A DNA stretch of 64,000 nucleotides, taken from positions 2,666,001 to 2,730,000 of the forward strand of contig NZ_JARXYP010000002.1 of assembly GCF_029893805.1 (NCBI RefSeq), written 5' to 3'. A program made the position numbers and the translations under genes. The notes below the pieces were generated by a model that did not search any database, was not told the DNA's origin, and worked only from the letters and a program-made list of their open reading frames with translations. Source of the stretch: Streptomyces sp. SAI-135 (GTDB lineage: Bacteria > Actinomycetota > Actinomycetes > Streptomycetales > Streptomycetaceae). Positions 1 through 10,547 of this stretch are shown piece by piece (the stretch's first letter is position 1; the number at the start of each line of letters is the position of its first letter).

Positions 1-125
1 ACCAGGACGTACGGCAGTCCATGCAGCGGGTGCGCACCTCGCCGTTCCTGCTGCACACCGACGACGTCCGCGGGTTCGTGTTCGACGTGAAGACGGGTCT
101 GCTGCGGGAGATCGACCCCGCGTAA
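1..125 (+). CDS. beta-carbonic anhydrase, C-terminal fragment (partial)
   Basis: Only the last 40 codons are present, with the start outside the window. Reading from base 3 gives a tail containing QSMQRVRTSPFLL and RGFVFDVKTGLL and ending REIDPA before TAA. This pattern (alternating 'S-F-L' and 'G-F-V-x-D-V-x-T-G' segments at the very C-terminus) is what I know from beta-class carbonic anhydrases of actinomycetes, zinc enzymes that interconvert CO2 and bicarbonate. None of the zinc ligands lie in this fragment, so the call rests only on the C-terminal signature. Confidence 0.7.
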   Translation, partial: QDVRQSMQRVRTSPFLLHTDDVRGFVFDVKTGLLREIDPA

Positions 126-363
126 GGGTCGCCGTAGCTGTCGTTTCGCTGTTGATTTCAGCCCTCAGGGCGCCCAAACCACCGCAAGACCCGACATAGT
201 GCAGCCAGTTGTCCACAGTCGAGTGACACGAATCGGTAACGGCAGCAAGAATGCGGGTGTGGCGTCACGCGGAACTTCTCACGCGTGGTGTCCGTGATTC
301 GGGGTGGGCCGGTTACGCATCACAGAGCGTCGGCCCGGAAAGTTTCGGGCCGAGGAGGGCCGG

Positions 364-1400
<1,037 letters not shown>

Positions 1401-1401
<1 letters not shown>

Positions 1402-2768
1402 TGTCCACCGGGGTGCCCTCGGCCGGCGGCCCCGAGGCCGATCGGGGCGACAAGGGCGGGGTGCGCACGGCACTGGCCGGTCTGACCACCCGCGGCCGCT
1501 CCTTCTTCGCGGCTGGCATCGCCGCGGCCGTCTGCGCCTACGTCCTCGGCCAGAGCGACCTGCTGCGGGTCGGACTGCTGCTCGCCGTGCTGCCCCTGGT
1601 CTGCGCCACCGTGCTCTACCGCACCCGCTACCGGGTCGCGGGCAGCCGCAGGCTCTCCCCCGCGCGCGTTCCTGCCGGCAGCGAGGCCCGGGTCCATCTG
1701 CGCATGGACAACGTCTCCCGGCTGCCCACCGGCCTGCTGATGCTCCAGGACCGGGTCCCCTACGTCCTCGGCCCGCGCCCCCGCTTCGTGCTCGACCGCG
1801 TCGAGCCGGGCGGCCGCCGCGAGGTCTCCTACCGGGTCCGCTCCGACCTGCGCGGCCGCTACCCGCTGGGCCCGCTCCAGCTGCGCCTGACCGACCCGTT
1901 CGGCATGTGCGAGCTGACCCGCTCCTTCTCGACGTACGACACCCTGACCGTGATCCCGCATGTGGAAGCGCTGCCGCCGGTGCGGCTGAGCGGCGAGGCC
2001 AAGGGGTACGGCGACGGACGGCAGCGCTCGCTGGCCCTGGCCGGCGAGGACGACGTGATCCCGCGCGGCTACCGCTACGGCGACGACCTGCGCCGGGTCC
2101 ACTGGCGCTCCACCGCCCGCTACGGCGAGCTGATGGTCCGCCGCGAGGAGCAGCCCCAGCGCGCCCGCTGCACAGTCCTTCTGGACACCCGGGGTCTCGC
2201 CTTCGCGGGCGCGGGCCCGGACTCGGCCTTCGAGTGGGCCGTCTCGGGGGCCGCCTCCGTCCTGGTCCACATGCTCGAACGGGGCTTTTCCGTGAGGCTG
2301 CTGACGGACACCGGCAACTCCGTGCCCGGTGAGGGAGCCGACGGCTTCGCGGGCACGAGCCAGGGCACGGCGGACGCCGCCGGGCTGATGATGGACACGC
2401 TCGCGGTGATCGACCACTCCGACGGCACGGGCCTGTCGCGCGCCTACGAGGTGCTGCGCCGCGGGAACGAGGGACTGCTGGTGGCCTTCTTCGGCGACTT
2501 GGACGAGGAGCAGGCCGCGGTGGTCGCCAAGATGCGGCGGCGCAGCGGCGGCGCGCTCGCGTTCGTGCTCGACAGCGAGCGCTGGGTGCGGGAACCCTCC
2601 GAGGTGTCCCGGCCGTTGGAGGAGCGCGAGGAGCGGCTGCGGATGCTGCGCGAGGCGGGCTGGACGGCACTGGGCGTGCCGCGGGGCGCCTCGCTGGAGG
2701 CGCTGTGGCGTCTCGCGGACCGCGAGCGCACGGGCGTCGGTACGGCCGGCGCCGGGGAGGCATCGTGA
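1401..2768 (+). CDS. DUF58 domain protein (MoxR partner)
   Basis: 455 residues. Two membrane segments near residues 35-50 and 55-73 are followed by a cytosolic part with the DUF58 signature around GYRYGDDLRRVHWRSTAR and the RREEQ that closes it; the C-terminal half resembles a von Willebrand A fold. DUF58 proteins are the usual partners of MoxR ATPases. The ATG at 1401 overlaps the moxR stop and the gene's TGA overlaps the next ATG, so moxR, DUF58 and the transglutaminase gene form one coupled operon. Exact substrate unknown; an envelope role is inferred from the third gene. Confidence 0.87.
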
Positions 2769-5176
2769 TGAGCGGGCGGGGACGACTGGCGCTGTGCGCG
2801 TGGGCGGCCACGCTGATGGCCGCGTGCGCCCTGCTGCCGCTGGTCGAGCCGGTCACCTGGATCGTGCAGGCCGCCTTCCTGCTCGGGGTGCAGACGGTCG
2901 TGGGCGCGGCGACCAGGCGGATTCCGCTGGCCCGTCCGCTGACGGTGGCGGCCCAGGCGCTCGTCACGCTGGTCATGCTGACCCTGATCTTCGCCCGCGA
3001 GCAGGCGTTCCTGGGGCTGATCCCCGGTCCGGACGCCGTCGTGCACTTCGGGGACCTGCTCCAGCAGGGCGGCGACGACATCGCGCGGTACGCGATCCCG
3101 GCGCCGCTGGCCTCCGAGGGCATCAAGCTGATGGTCTTCGGCGGGGTCCTGATCGTCGGACTGGTGGTGGACACCCTCGCGGTGACCTTCCGCAGCGCGG
3201 CCCCGGCGGGCCTGCCGCTGCTCGCGCTGTACTCCGTCGCCGCGGGGCTGTCCGAGGGCCACGGCGACTGGTTCTGGTTCCTGGTCGCGGCGATCGGCTA
3301 TCTGCTGCTGCTCCTGGCCGAGGGGCGCGACCGGCTGTCGCAGTGGGGACGTGTCTTCGGCGGGGGGCCACGCTCGCCGGGCGCCGACTCCGGGCCGGTG
3401 GCGCCGGTGCGCACCGGCCGGCGGATCGGCGTGGCGAGCCTCGGCATCGCGCTGGTGGTGTCGGCCACCCTGCCCTCGATGAACGGCGGCCTCTTGGACG
3501 CCACCGGGGCGGGCGTGGGCGCGGGGAACGGCAGCGGCGGCACGATCTCCGCGGTGAACCCGCTGCTCTCGCTCCGCGACAGCCTGAACGTGGACGAGGA
3601 CCGCCAGGTCCTGTCCGTACGGACGCAGAGCAACGACACCTCCAGCCTGTATCTGCGGATCGTCTCCCTGGACGACTTCGACGGCCGGACCTGGAAGCCC
3701 TCCAAGCGGTCCATCGGCGCCGTGCCGAAGGACTTCCCCACCCCCATCGGCCTCGGCTCCGACGTCAAGCGCACGGAGATCGAGACGACCATCTCAGCGG
3801 CGAACTGGTACGAGCAGAGCTATCTGCCGATGCCCTACCCGCCCAGTGGTGTCCAGGTCCGCGGCAACTGGCGCTACGAGCCCGAGGGCATGGCGCTCGT
3901 CGGCGACCACGGGCAGAACACGCGCGGGCTGACGTACGACGTGAAGAGCCTGGACGTGGAGCCGACGGCCGAGCAGCTCGCCGCGGCGCCGGCCGCCCCG
4001 CCGGCCATCGAGCGCGAGTACACCGAGCTGCCCGACTCGCTGCCCGGGGTGGTGGCCAAGACCGCCCGCGAGGTCACCGGGGGCGCCAAGAACCCCTACG
4101 AGCAGGCGGTCGACCTCCAGGACTACTTCGCGGTGAACGGCGGCTTCGAGTACGACACCGAGGTGGAGGTCGGCGACGGGCCCAACGCGATCGCCAACTT
4201 CCTGCGGGACAAGCAGGGCTTCTGCGTCCACTTCTCCTTCGCCATGGCGGCGATGGCCCGCTCCCTGGGCATTCCGGCCCGGGTCGCGGTGGGCTTCGCA
4301 CCCGGCACCCCGCAGGCGGACGGCACGGTGTCGGTGGGGCTCAAGGACGCCCATGCCTGGCCGGAGCTGTACTTCGAGGGCGTGGGATGGACCCGCTTCG
4401 AGCCCACCCCGACCCGGGGCACGGTGCCGCCCTACACCGTCCCGGACGCCACCGGCAGCGTGGATCCCGGTGTGGCGCGGCCGTCCGCGGGCTCGTCCAC
4501 GGCGCCGTCGGCCTCCCCGTCGGCGAGCGAGAGCTGCTCGGCCCAGCTGCGGAAGCTGGAGGCCTGCGACAGCGCGTCCCCGGCGGCCGCGGCGGCCAAG
4601 GGCGGCGGCGGCCCGTGGTGGACCGTGCAGGGCCAGTGGTGGTACCTGAAGCTGCTGTTCTGGGTGTTCGCCGGGCTGCTCGTGCTCCTGATCCCCTCGG
4701 CGCCGATGCTGCTGCGGCTGCGCACGCGTTCGGTACGTCTGGGCGGCCACGGCCGCAGTGACGCCGGCGCCGCCGCGCACACCCTGGCGGCCTGGCAGGA
4801 GCTGACCGACACGGCGTGGGACTTCGGGATCCTGCCGGACGACTCGCAGACACCGCGCATGGCGGCCGCGCGGATCGTGCGGCTCGGGCATCTCGACGCG
4901 ACGGCCGCGGCCTCGGTGCACCGGGTGGCGGACGCAGTGGAGCAGGTGCTCTACGCCCCGCGGCCCCGGCTGACGGCCGGCCTCGCGCAGGACGTCCACC
5001 GGGTGATCGCCGGACTGCGCGGCTCGGTCAGCCGGGGCACGCGGGCCCGTGCGCTGATCGCCCCGCGTTCCACCGCGAGGCTGGTGTGGGCTGTCTCGGA
5101 AGGGTGGGCCGGGATCAGGACGCGCGTGGCTGCGGCCCGGCCGACCCTGCGCAAACCGTCCGGTCAGGAAGGCTGA
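2768..5176 (+). CDS. TgpA-type transglutaminase-like membrane protein
   Basis: 802 residues: an N-terminal block of several membrane helices (DUF3488/TgpA_N type) to about residue 230, a large extracytoplasmic region with a transglutaminase-like core, one further membrane helix near residue 625-650, and a cytosolic DUF4129-like tail. The papain-fold triad is visible as Cys486 (in QGFCVHFS), His529 (in KDAHAWPE) and an acidic residue, Glu545 (RFEPTP), where many transglutaminases have Asp. Located with a MoxR/DUF58 pair, it belongs to a widespread actinobacterial cluster of unsettled function, possibly peptide cross-linking or cleavage at the cell wall. The ATG at 2768 overlaps the previous stop (ATGA). 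A long hairpin follows the gene. Confidence 0.85.
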   Translation: MSGRGRLALCAWAATLMAACALLPLVEPVTWIVQAAFLLGVQTVVGAATRRIPLARPLTVAAQALVTLVMLTLIFAREQAFLGLIPGPDAVVHFGDLLQQGGDDIARYAIPAPLASEGIKLMVFGGVLIVGLVVDTLAVTFRSAAPAGLPLLALYSVAAGLSEGHGDWFWFLVAAIGYLLLLLAEGRDRLSQWGRVFGGGPRSPGADSGPVAPVRTGRRIGVASLGIALVVSATLPSMNGGLLDATGAGVGAGNGSGGTISAVNPLLSLRDSLNVDEDRQVLSVRTQSNDTSSLYLRIVSLDDFDGRTWKPSKRSIGAVPKDFPTPIGLGSDVKRTEIETTISAANWYEQSYLPMPYPPSGVQVRGNWRYEPEGMALVGDHGQNTRGLTYDVKSLDVEPTAEQLAAAPAAPPAIEREYTELPDSLPGVVAKTAREVTGGAKNPYEQAVDLQDYFAVNGGFEYDTEVEVGDGPNAIANFLRDKQGFCVHFSFAMAAMARSLGIPARVAVGFAPGTPQADGTVSVGLKDAHAWPELYFEGVGWTRFEPTPTRGTVPPYTVPDATGSVDPGVARPSAGSSTAPSASPSASESCSAQLRKLEACDSASPAAAAAKGGGGPWWTVQGQWWYLKLLFWVFAGLLVLLIPSAPMLLRLRTRSVRLGGHGRSDAGAAAHTLAAWQELTDTAWDFGILPDDSQTPRMAAARIVRLGHLDATAAASVHRVADAVEQVLYAPRPRLTAGLAQDVHRVIAGLRGSVSRGTRARALIAPRSTARLVWAVSEGWAGIRTRVAAARPTLRKPSGQEG

Positions 5177-5218
5177 GAAGCGCCGCCCCGGCGGGCGGTG
5201 GCGGATGGAGGACATGCG

Positions 5219-5256
5219 TGAGGGGGTGAGCACCCGACCGGGTGCTCACCCCCTCA
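5219..5256. terminator. strong bidirectional hairpin terminator
   Basis: A perfect 17-bp inverted repeat (arms 5219-5235 and 5240-5256) with a GACC loop lies between the convergent transglutaminase and DUF3040 genes. There is no T-run on either side, as is common for Streptomyces terminators. Confidence 0.88.
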
Positions 5257-5301
5257 GAACATCTGTGAGAGCCGCTGGTGACGACCGCTGTGCCGGGCCT
5301 G

Positions 5302-5697
5302 CTACTGGCCGCCCTGCTCGTCGCGGCGCCGCTGCCAGCGCTGCTCGATCCGGTCCATCATCGAGCGCTTCTGGCGTCCCTGGCGGCGAGCGTGCGGGGC
5401 ACCTGCGGCGGGCTGCTCGCCCGGCTTGGGAGCCTTGCGCCAGCCGGTCACGGCGAGCACCGCGCATCCCAGCATGACGAGGAAGCCCACCACGCTGAGC
5501 CACACCTGCTTGGCGACCATACCGGCCATGAGGAGCGCGATACCCACGAGGAAGCCGGCGACCGCCTGGTAGACCCGCCGCCGGGTGTACGTACGCAGCC
5601 CGCTTCCCTCGAGCGCCGACGCGAACTTGGGATCTTCGGCGTACAGCGCTCGCTCCATCTGCTCGAGCATGCGCTGCTCGTGCTCCGAGAGCGGCAC
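5302..5697 (-). CDS. DUF3040 membrane protein
   Basis: 131 residues starting PLSEHEQRMLEQMERAL, the hallmark N-terminus of DUF3040 proteins, followed by DPKFAS and two hydrophobic helices at about residues 45-85, then a basic tail rich in Arg and Gln. DUF3040 proteins are small actinobacterial inner-membrane proteins with no assigned function; several sit near cell-division genes. The GTG at 5697 is chosen because GAGGAGG lies 7 nt upstream; an ATG further upstream would add 32 unconserved residues. A candidate promoter (TTTCAC, 17 nt, TATCCT) lies about 50 nt upstream of the start, and a GCCAATTGGC palindrome lies at 5789-5798. Confidence 0.85.
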   Translation of the reverse strand: MPLSEHEQRMLEQMERALYAEDPKFASALEGSGLRTYTRRRVYQAVAGFLVGIALLMAGMVAKQVWLSVVGFLVMLGCAVLAVTGWRKAPKPGEQPAAGAPHARRQGRQKRSMMDRIEQRWQRRRDEQGGQ

Positions 5698-5973
5698 GGA
5701 GTCCTCCTCATCGTGCAGTCGCCGGGGCGACCCGGGGGGTCCCTTCAGGATAGGCAGGGAATCGCCCCCGTGAAACCCGCCCCTCTGCGCCAATTGGCCA
5801 ACCGGATTCCGCCATGAACGCTCCGGCTGCTGAATCTTGCATTCCCCAGCGGCCGTCCCGTCATGCCGGGCGGTCTCCCTCGATCATACGGCGCTGAGCG
5901 CGGGATCGGGGGGCCTGTGGCGTACTCCATGCGCCATCAAGTACCTGATCAGCACTCCGGCGCAGAGGGCGAC

Positions 5974-6744
5974 TCAGGCCCCGGCGGCCTCTCGCGTCTC
6001 ACCGAGCACATGGAGCTGTGTGGCCACGGAGTGGAAGGCGGGGAGCTCGGCCGCCGCCTCCTCCAGCTTCAGCAGGGCTTCCAGGGCGCCGGGCTCGGTG
6101 TCCACGAGCACTCCGGGGACGAGGTCGGCGAAGACCCGCACGCCATGCACGGCGCTGACGGTGAGGCCCGCGCCCTCGACGAGCGCGGTGAGCTGGTCGG
6201 CGTTGAAGCGGCGCGGTACGGGGTCGCCGTCGCCCCAGCGGCCGTCCGGGTCGCCGAGCGCCTGCCGGGCCTCCTTGAAGTGGCCGGCGAGGGCCCGCGC
6301 GAGCACGGCGCCGCCGAGACCGGCGGCGAGCAGGCTGAGGACGCCCTCGGGGCGCAGGGCGGCCACCACGTTGCGCACGCCCTCCGCGGGGTCGTCCACG
6401 TACTCCAGGACGCCGTGGCACAGCACGGCGTCGTAGCCGCCGCGCTCGGCCACGTCGAAGAGGCCGTGGGCGTCTCCCTGGACGCCACGGACCCGGTCGG
6501 CGACTCCCGCCTCGGCGGCGCGGCGCTCCAGGGCGAACAGCGCGTTGGGGCTGGGGTCGACGACGGTGACCTGGTGGCCGAGACGGGCGACGGGCACCGC
6601 GAAGTTGCCGCTGCCGCCTCCGGTGTCCAGAACGTCCAGCGCCTGGCGTCCCGTGGCCTTGACCCGGCGGTCGAGGGCGTCCTGGAGGACCTCCCAGACC
6701 ACGGCGGTACGGAGGGAGGCGCGGGGTCGCAGCGGGTCCGACAC
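5974..6744 (-). CDS. class I SAM-dependent methyltransferase
   Basis: 256 residues with a Rossmann methyltransferase core: motif I is DVLDTGGGSGNFAVP near residues 37-51, motif II is VTVVDPSPNAL, then VQGDAHGL and the post-motif YDAVLCHGVLEYVDDP. The fold and motifs resemble small-molecule methyltransferases of the UbiE/SmtA type; the substrate cannot be read from sequence. The GTG start at 6744 has GAGGAG upstream. A TAGGGT -10 candidate lies at 6796-6791 on the same strand. The gene stands alone between the HEPN gene and the DUF3040 gene, all on the minus strand. Confidence 0.85.
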   Translation of the reverse strand: MSDPLRPRASLRTAVVWEVLQDALDRRVKATGRQALDVLDTGGGSGNFAVPVARLGHQVTVVDPSPNALFALERRAAEAGVADRVRGVQGDAHGLFDVAERGGYDAVLCHGVLEYVDDPAEGVRNVVAALRPEGVLSLLAAGLGGAVLARALAGHFKEARQALGDPDGRWGDGDPVPRRFNADQLTALVEGAGLTVSAVHGVRVFADLVPGVLVDTEPGALEALLKLEEAAAELPAFHSVATQLHVLGETREAAGA

Positions 6745-6938
6745 GACAGTTGACTCCTCGGCGCGGAAGGGAAGGCTTCAGGCGCCCTCCACCCTATTGC
6801 CTCCGGTACCCCACCTGGGCACTCCGGTGCCGCGCCCAGCTGCCCGTCTCGTAGGGCGGACGCCGGTGGACCCCGCCGGACCCGGCCGGCCGGGACAAAC
6901 CCTGGCGGGCCCCGGTGGCCCGTGGCGGTGCGTGCCGG

Positions 6939-7508
6939 TCACCCGGCGTCCGGGAAGTCGCGGTCGGTGCCGTGGCCGCTCTCCTGCGGCCCCTCCGCGT
7001 CCTGACGTGGCTGCGGCAGGACCGGCTGGAGCACCAGCATCCGCTCGACGAGGCGCAGGAACATCGCCACGTCGCGTATGAGGTCGTCCGCGTCCCGGCG
7101 GCTGGCCGCGCCCTGGATGCCCGCCTCGGCCCGGGCGCGACGCCGGGCCCCGGAGGCGAACAGCGCACTCCACTCGGTGAGCTCGGGCGCTATCTCGGGG
7201 AGCACTTCCCAGGCGCTCCGGATCTTGGCGCGGCGTCGCGGCGTCGGCTCCGGCCGCCCCCGGGCGGCGAGCACCGCGGCCGCGGTGCGCAGGGCGGCGA
7301 GGTGGGCGGTCGCATAGCGTTCGTTCGGCGTCTCCAGGGCCGAGGCCTCGTCGAGGCCGGCGCGGGCCTGGGCGAGCAGGTCGAGGGCGGCGGGCGGGGC
7401 CGTCGCCCGGCGCAGCACGGGGTGCACGTCGCTCGCCGGGCCGGTCAGTGAGGGGGCAGGGCCGGTGGCGCGGCGCCGACGGGCGGCGGCTGCGTGGTAG
7501 CTGGCCAT
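6939..7508 (-). CDS. SAV_6107-family HEPN domain protein
   Basis: 189 residues, mostly alpha-helical. It matches my memory of the actinobacterial 'SAV_6107 family HEPN' proteins: a basic N-terminus, then a helical block with LLAQARAGLDEA and NERYATAHLAALRTAAAVLAA. An RX4H pattern is present (Arg64-Tyr-Ala-Thr-Ala-His69), the arrangement that forms the RNase centre in many HEPN toxins, but in this family catalysis has not been shown to my knowledge. ATG at 7508 has a strong GGAGG site. It is divergent from the ABC/YhgE operon, sharing a 180-bp promoter region. Confidence 0.8.
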   Translation of the reverse strand: MASYHAAAARRRRATGPAPSLTGPASDVHPVLRRATAPPAALDLLAQARAGLDEASALETPNERYATAHLAALRTAAAVLAARGRPEPTPRRRAKIRSAWEVLPEIAPELTEWSALFASGARRRARAEAGIQGAASRRDADDLIRDVAMFLRLVERMLVLQPVLPQPRQDAEGPQESGHGTDRDFPDAG

Positions 7509-7635
7509 GACGAACCTCCTGTCGTCTGGTTGACGGCATCTCCCGCTACGGAGTGCCGTATGTGCCCATCGTGAGGTATGCCACTGACAATCCGTTCTGA
7601 CCTGGGCTTTTGCTTCGATCGAAGGTTCGGGTTAC

Positions 7636-7663
7636 TTTTTGCACTGACCAGTCAGTTCAAAAA
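7636..7663. promoter_or_regulatory. TetR-type palindromic operator of the ABC/YhgE/TetR operon
   Basis: A 28-bp inverted repeat with only one mismatched pair. The centre is ACTGAC-CA-GTCAGT at 7643-7656, flanked by TTTTTG on the left and CAAAAA on the right. It ends 25 nt before the GTG of the ABC ATPase gene, so a bound repressor would block the operon that also encodes a TetR protein (10548-11180). Autoregulation is inferred from this geometry. A near-identical core occurs upstream of fadD at 42127-42140. Confidence 0.75.
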
Positions 7664-7688
7664 GTTCGCGATTCAAGAAGATCAGGGG

Positions 7689-8444
7689 GTGGCCGTGGAC
7701 GGAGTCGCAGTCACGGCCGGGGGTTTCGGTCTGCGGGGGCCTCGCGGCTGGGCGTTCCGCGGGATCGACGTCACCGCGGAGCCCGGCGCGTTGATCGCCG
7801 TGGAGGGGCCCTCGGGGACCGGCCGTACGAGCCTGCTGCTGGCCCTGACCGGGCGGATGAAGGCCACCGAGGGGACGGCCACCGTGGGCGGGGCGCGACT
7901 GCCGAAGCAGCTCGCGGCGGTACGCCGGTTCAGCGCGCCGGCGCACGTCGCCGGGGTCACCGACCTCGACCCGGCCCTGACCGTCGGGGAGCACCTGCGG
8001 GAACGGGCGCTGCTGCAACGCCGGTTCGGTGACTCGGTGCGTGACCTGTTGCGGCCACGCCAGGAGCGCAGGCTCGAGGCGAGGCTGCGGATCGACAGCG
8101 TGCTGGCGGACGCCGGGCTCGACCTGGAGGCGCTGCCCAAGGGCGCGCGGACCGCCGTACGCGATCTGGAGCGCCTGGAGGCCCTGCGGCTGTCGATCGC
8201 CCTGGCGCTGATCGGCCGGCCGCGGCTGCTCGCCGTCGACGACCTGGACCTGAAGCTGTCGGACGCCGAACGCTCCGAGGCCTGGGTGCTGCTCAGGTCC
8301 CTCGCCGCGGCCGGCACGACGGTCCTGGCGGTGTGCAGCGAGGCCCCCGAGGACGCCGTGCGGGTGTCCACGCGGTCCGAAGCCGACACGAACGAGACCA
8401 GTGAGGAGACGACCGATGCGTTCGCCGAGACTGGCCGCGCTTGA
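7689..8444 (+). CDS. ABC transporter ATP-binding protein
   Basis: 251 residues with Walker A GPSGTGRTS and a degraded remainder: the Walker B region reads RLLAVDDLDLKLS and the expected LSGGQ signature is not evident (DLERLEALRLSIALAL sits in its place). Such divergence suggests an atypical or regulatory ATPase. It overlaps the YhgE/Pip gene by 29 nt, so it probably energises or gates that membrane protein. I place the start at GTG 7689 (a second GTG at 7695 is possible) because the upstream in-frame extension crosses the operator and promoter. Confidence 0.8.
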   Translation: MAVDGVAVTAGGFGLRGPRGWAFRGIDVTAEPGALIAVEGPSGTGRTSLLLALTGRMKATEGTATVGGARLPKQLAAVRRFSAPAHVAGVTDLDPALTVGEHLRERALLQRRFGDSVRDLLRPRQERRLEARLRIDSVLADAGLDLEALPKGARTAVRDLERLEALRLSIALALIGRPRLLAVDDLDLKLSDAERSEAWVLLRSLAAAGTTVLAVCSEAPEDAVRVSTRSEADTNETSEETTDAFAETGRA

Positions 8445-10500
8445 GCTGCGCCGCTTCGGCAGGGGGAAGCTGCCGCGTGCCGCCCTGGTGGCCCTGCTGG
8501 TGCTGCCGCTGCTGTACGGCGCCCTGTACCTGTGGTCCTTCTGGGACCCGTACGGCCGCCTGGACCGCATCCCGGTCGCCCTGGTGAACGACGACAAGGG
8601 GGCCACCGCCGACGGGAAGAAGCTGACCGCGGGCGACGACCTCACCAAGGGTCTGCGCGAGAGCGACACCTTCGACTGGCACGAGGTCGACGACGCGGAA
8701 GCACGCAAGGGCGTCGAGGACGGCACCTACTACCTGTCGCTCACCATGCCGGCCGACTTCAGCCGGCGGATCGCCTCCAGCGCGGGCGACTCCCCCGAGA
8801 CCGGCGCGCTCCAGGTCCGCACGAACGACTCCAACAACTACATCGTCGGGCAGATCTCGCGGACGGTCTTCGCCGAGGTGCGCCAGGCCGCCTCCACCAA
8901 GGCGTCCCGGTCCTTCCTGGACCGGATCTTCATCTCCTTCTCCGACATCCACGGCGCCACGGTGGAGGCCGCGAACGGGGCCGACGACCTGGAGGGCGGC
9001 ATCGGGAAGGCGGAGAAGGGGTCCGAGGACCTCGCCACGGGCCTTCAGCAGGCCAAGGCGGGCAGCGGCAAGCTCTCCGACGGGCTGGCGAAGCTCGACA
9101 CCGGCTCGGGCGACCTCGCGGACGGCGCGCAGCAGGTCGCCGCCGGCACTCGGAGCCTCGCCGACAAGGTCAACGGAGTCGCGGACAAGGTGGGCCCCTT
9201 CCTCGCCGACAACGAGAAGTCCATCGGCGACACCGCGCGGCTCGTCGCCGACTCGGCCGGCGCCGTCCGCCACAACCTCGACACCCTGGTGAGGACCGCC
9301 CCGGCGGCCGCCGCGGGAGCCCACAAGGCCGCCGACGCCCTGGACGCCGTCCACAAGGCGCGCTGCACGGACCCGGTGCTGCCCGACGCGGCCTGCGCCG
9401 ACCTGAAGAAGGCCCGGCAGGCCGCCGCCGACGTGGCCAAGGTCGCCGACGACGTCAATGTGCTGATCGCCGACCAGAACGGCGACCTGAAGAAGCTCGA
9501 CGGCCAACTCGCCACCCTCCAGCAGCAGGCCCGGACCCTCGCCGACCGGGCGCCCCGCCTCTCCGAGGATCTCGACGACGCCGTGGCGAAGATCAACAAG
9601 CTGAACCAGGGGGCCGCCCAGGTCGCCGCCGGCGCCAGGACGCTGCACACGGGTCTCGGCACGGCGAGCGCCGGCGCGCGGGATCTCGACCACGGCGTCG
9701 GCAGGCTGAAGACCGGCGCCGACACCCTGAGCGGCGGCATGTACAAGCTCGCCGACGGCTCCGGGAAGCTCTCCGACGGCCTGCACGACGGTGCCTCGAA
9801 GATCCCCGACTACGGCAAGAAGGACCGCGACCGGCGCACCGACGTGATGTCCGACCCGGTCCAGCTGGTCTCCAAGGACCTGCACAAGGCGCCGAACTAC
9901 GGCACCGGGTTCGCCCCGTACTTCATCCCGCTGTCCCTGTGGGTGGGCGCGATGGTGGCGTACATGCTCATCACCCCGATGAACCGGCGCGCCCTCGCCG
10001 CCGGCGCCGCGGCCTGGCGGATCGCGCTGGCGGGATGGCTGCCCGTGATGGCGATCGGCGTGCTCCAGGTCGTGTCCCTGATGTCGGTGCTGCACTGGGC
10101 GATCGGCCTCCAGATGACGCGGGCGGCCGGGACGGTGGGCTTCCTGTTCCTGGTGACGGCCTGCTTCGCGGCGATCGTCCAGTGGCTGAACGCACGCTTC
10201 GGCGCGGCGGGCCGCATCCTCGTCCTCGCCCTTCTGATGCTCCAGCTGACGTCGGCGGGCGGCACCTACCCCGTCCAGACCAGCCCGGGCTTCTTCAACG
10301 CGATCCATCCCTTCCTGCCGATGAGCTACGTCGTCGAGGCCCTCAGGAGGCTCATCACGGGCGGCGGTCTCACTCCGGTGTGGCACGCGTGCGTGGTCCT
10401 GCTCGCCTTCACCGCGGGGGCCCTCGCCCTGACCGCCGTGGCCGCGCGCCGCCGGCAGGTGTGGACGCTGGACCGGCTGCACCCGGAGCTGACCCTGTGA
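8416..10500 (+). CDS. YhgE/Pip-family membrane protein
   Basis: 694 residues. One N-terminal helix (LVALLVLPLLYGALYLWSF, near residues 26-44) is followed by a long extracytoplasmic region with repeated Gly/Lys/Leu coiled-coil-like heptads (LADGAQQVAAGTRSLA, LKTGADTLSGGMYKLADG), then about five C-terminal membrane helices. This is the YhgE/Pip architecture, related to ABC-2 permeases and phage-receptor proteins. ATG 8416 is preceded by GAGGAG. With the upstream ATPase it likely forms an exporter, and the TetR gene follows immediately. Confidence 0.88.
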   Translation: MRSPRLAALELRRFGRGKLPRAALVALLVLPLLYGALYLWSFWDPYGRLDRIPVALVNDDKGATADGKKLTAGDDLTKGLRESDTFDWHEVDDAEARKGVEDGTYYLSLTMPADFSRRIASSAGDSPETGALQVRTNDSNNYIVGQISRTVFAEVRQAASTKASRSFLDRIFISFSDIHGATVEAANGADDLEGGIGKAEKGSEDLATGLQQAKAGSGKLSDGLAKLDTGSGDLADGAQQVAAGTRSLADKVNGVADKVGPFLADNEKSIGDTARLVADSAGAVRHNLDTLVRTAPAAAAGAHKAADALDAVHKARCTDPVLPDAACADLKKARQAAADVAKVADDVNVLIADQNGDLKKLDGQLATLQQQARTLADRAPRLSEDLDDAVAKINKLNQGAAQVAAGARTLHTGLGTASAGARDLDHGVGRLKTGADTLSGGMYKLADGSGKLSDGLHDGASKIPDYGKKDRDRRTDVMSDPVQLVSKDLHKAPNYGTGFAPYFIPLSLWVGAMVAYMLITPMNRRALAAGAAAWRIALAGWLPVMAIGVLQVVSLMSVLHWAIGLQMTRAAGTVGFLFLVTACFAAIVQWLNARFGAAGRILVLALLMLQLTSAGGTYPVQTSPGFFNAIHPFLPMSYVVEALRRLITGGGLTPVWHACVVLLAFTAGALALTAVAARRRQVWTLDRLHPELTL

Positions 10501-10547
10501 GCCCTTCCGCCACCTCCGGGGCCCCCTCGCCTGTGAGAATCAGGACC

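Noticed and set aside
5789..5798. GCCAATTGGC palindrome as an operator for DUF3040
   Set aside because: A 10-bp palindrome alone is expected by chance, and it lies upstream of the candidate promoter.
8293..10482. A 729-codon minus-strand ORF over the YhgE gene
   Set aside because: Antisense shadow; low-complexity composition, whereas the plus strand has a clear YhgE/Pip protein.
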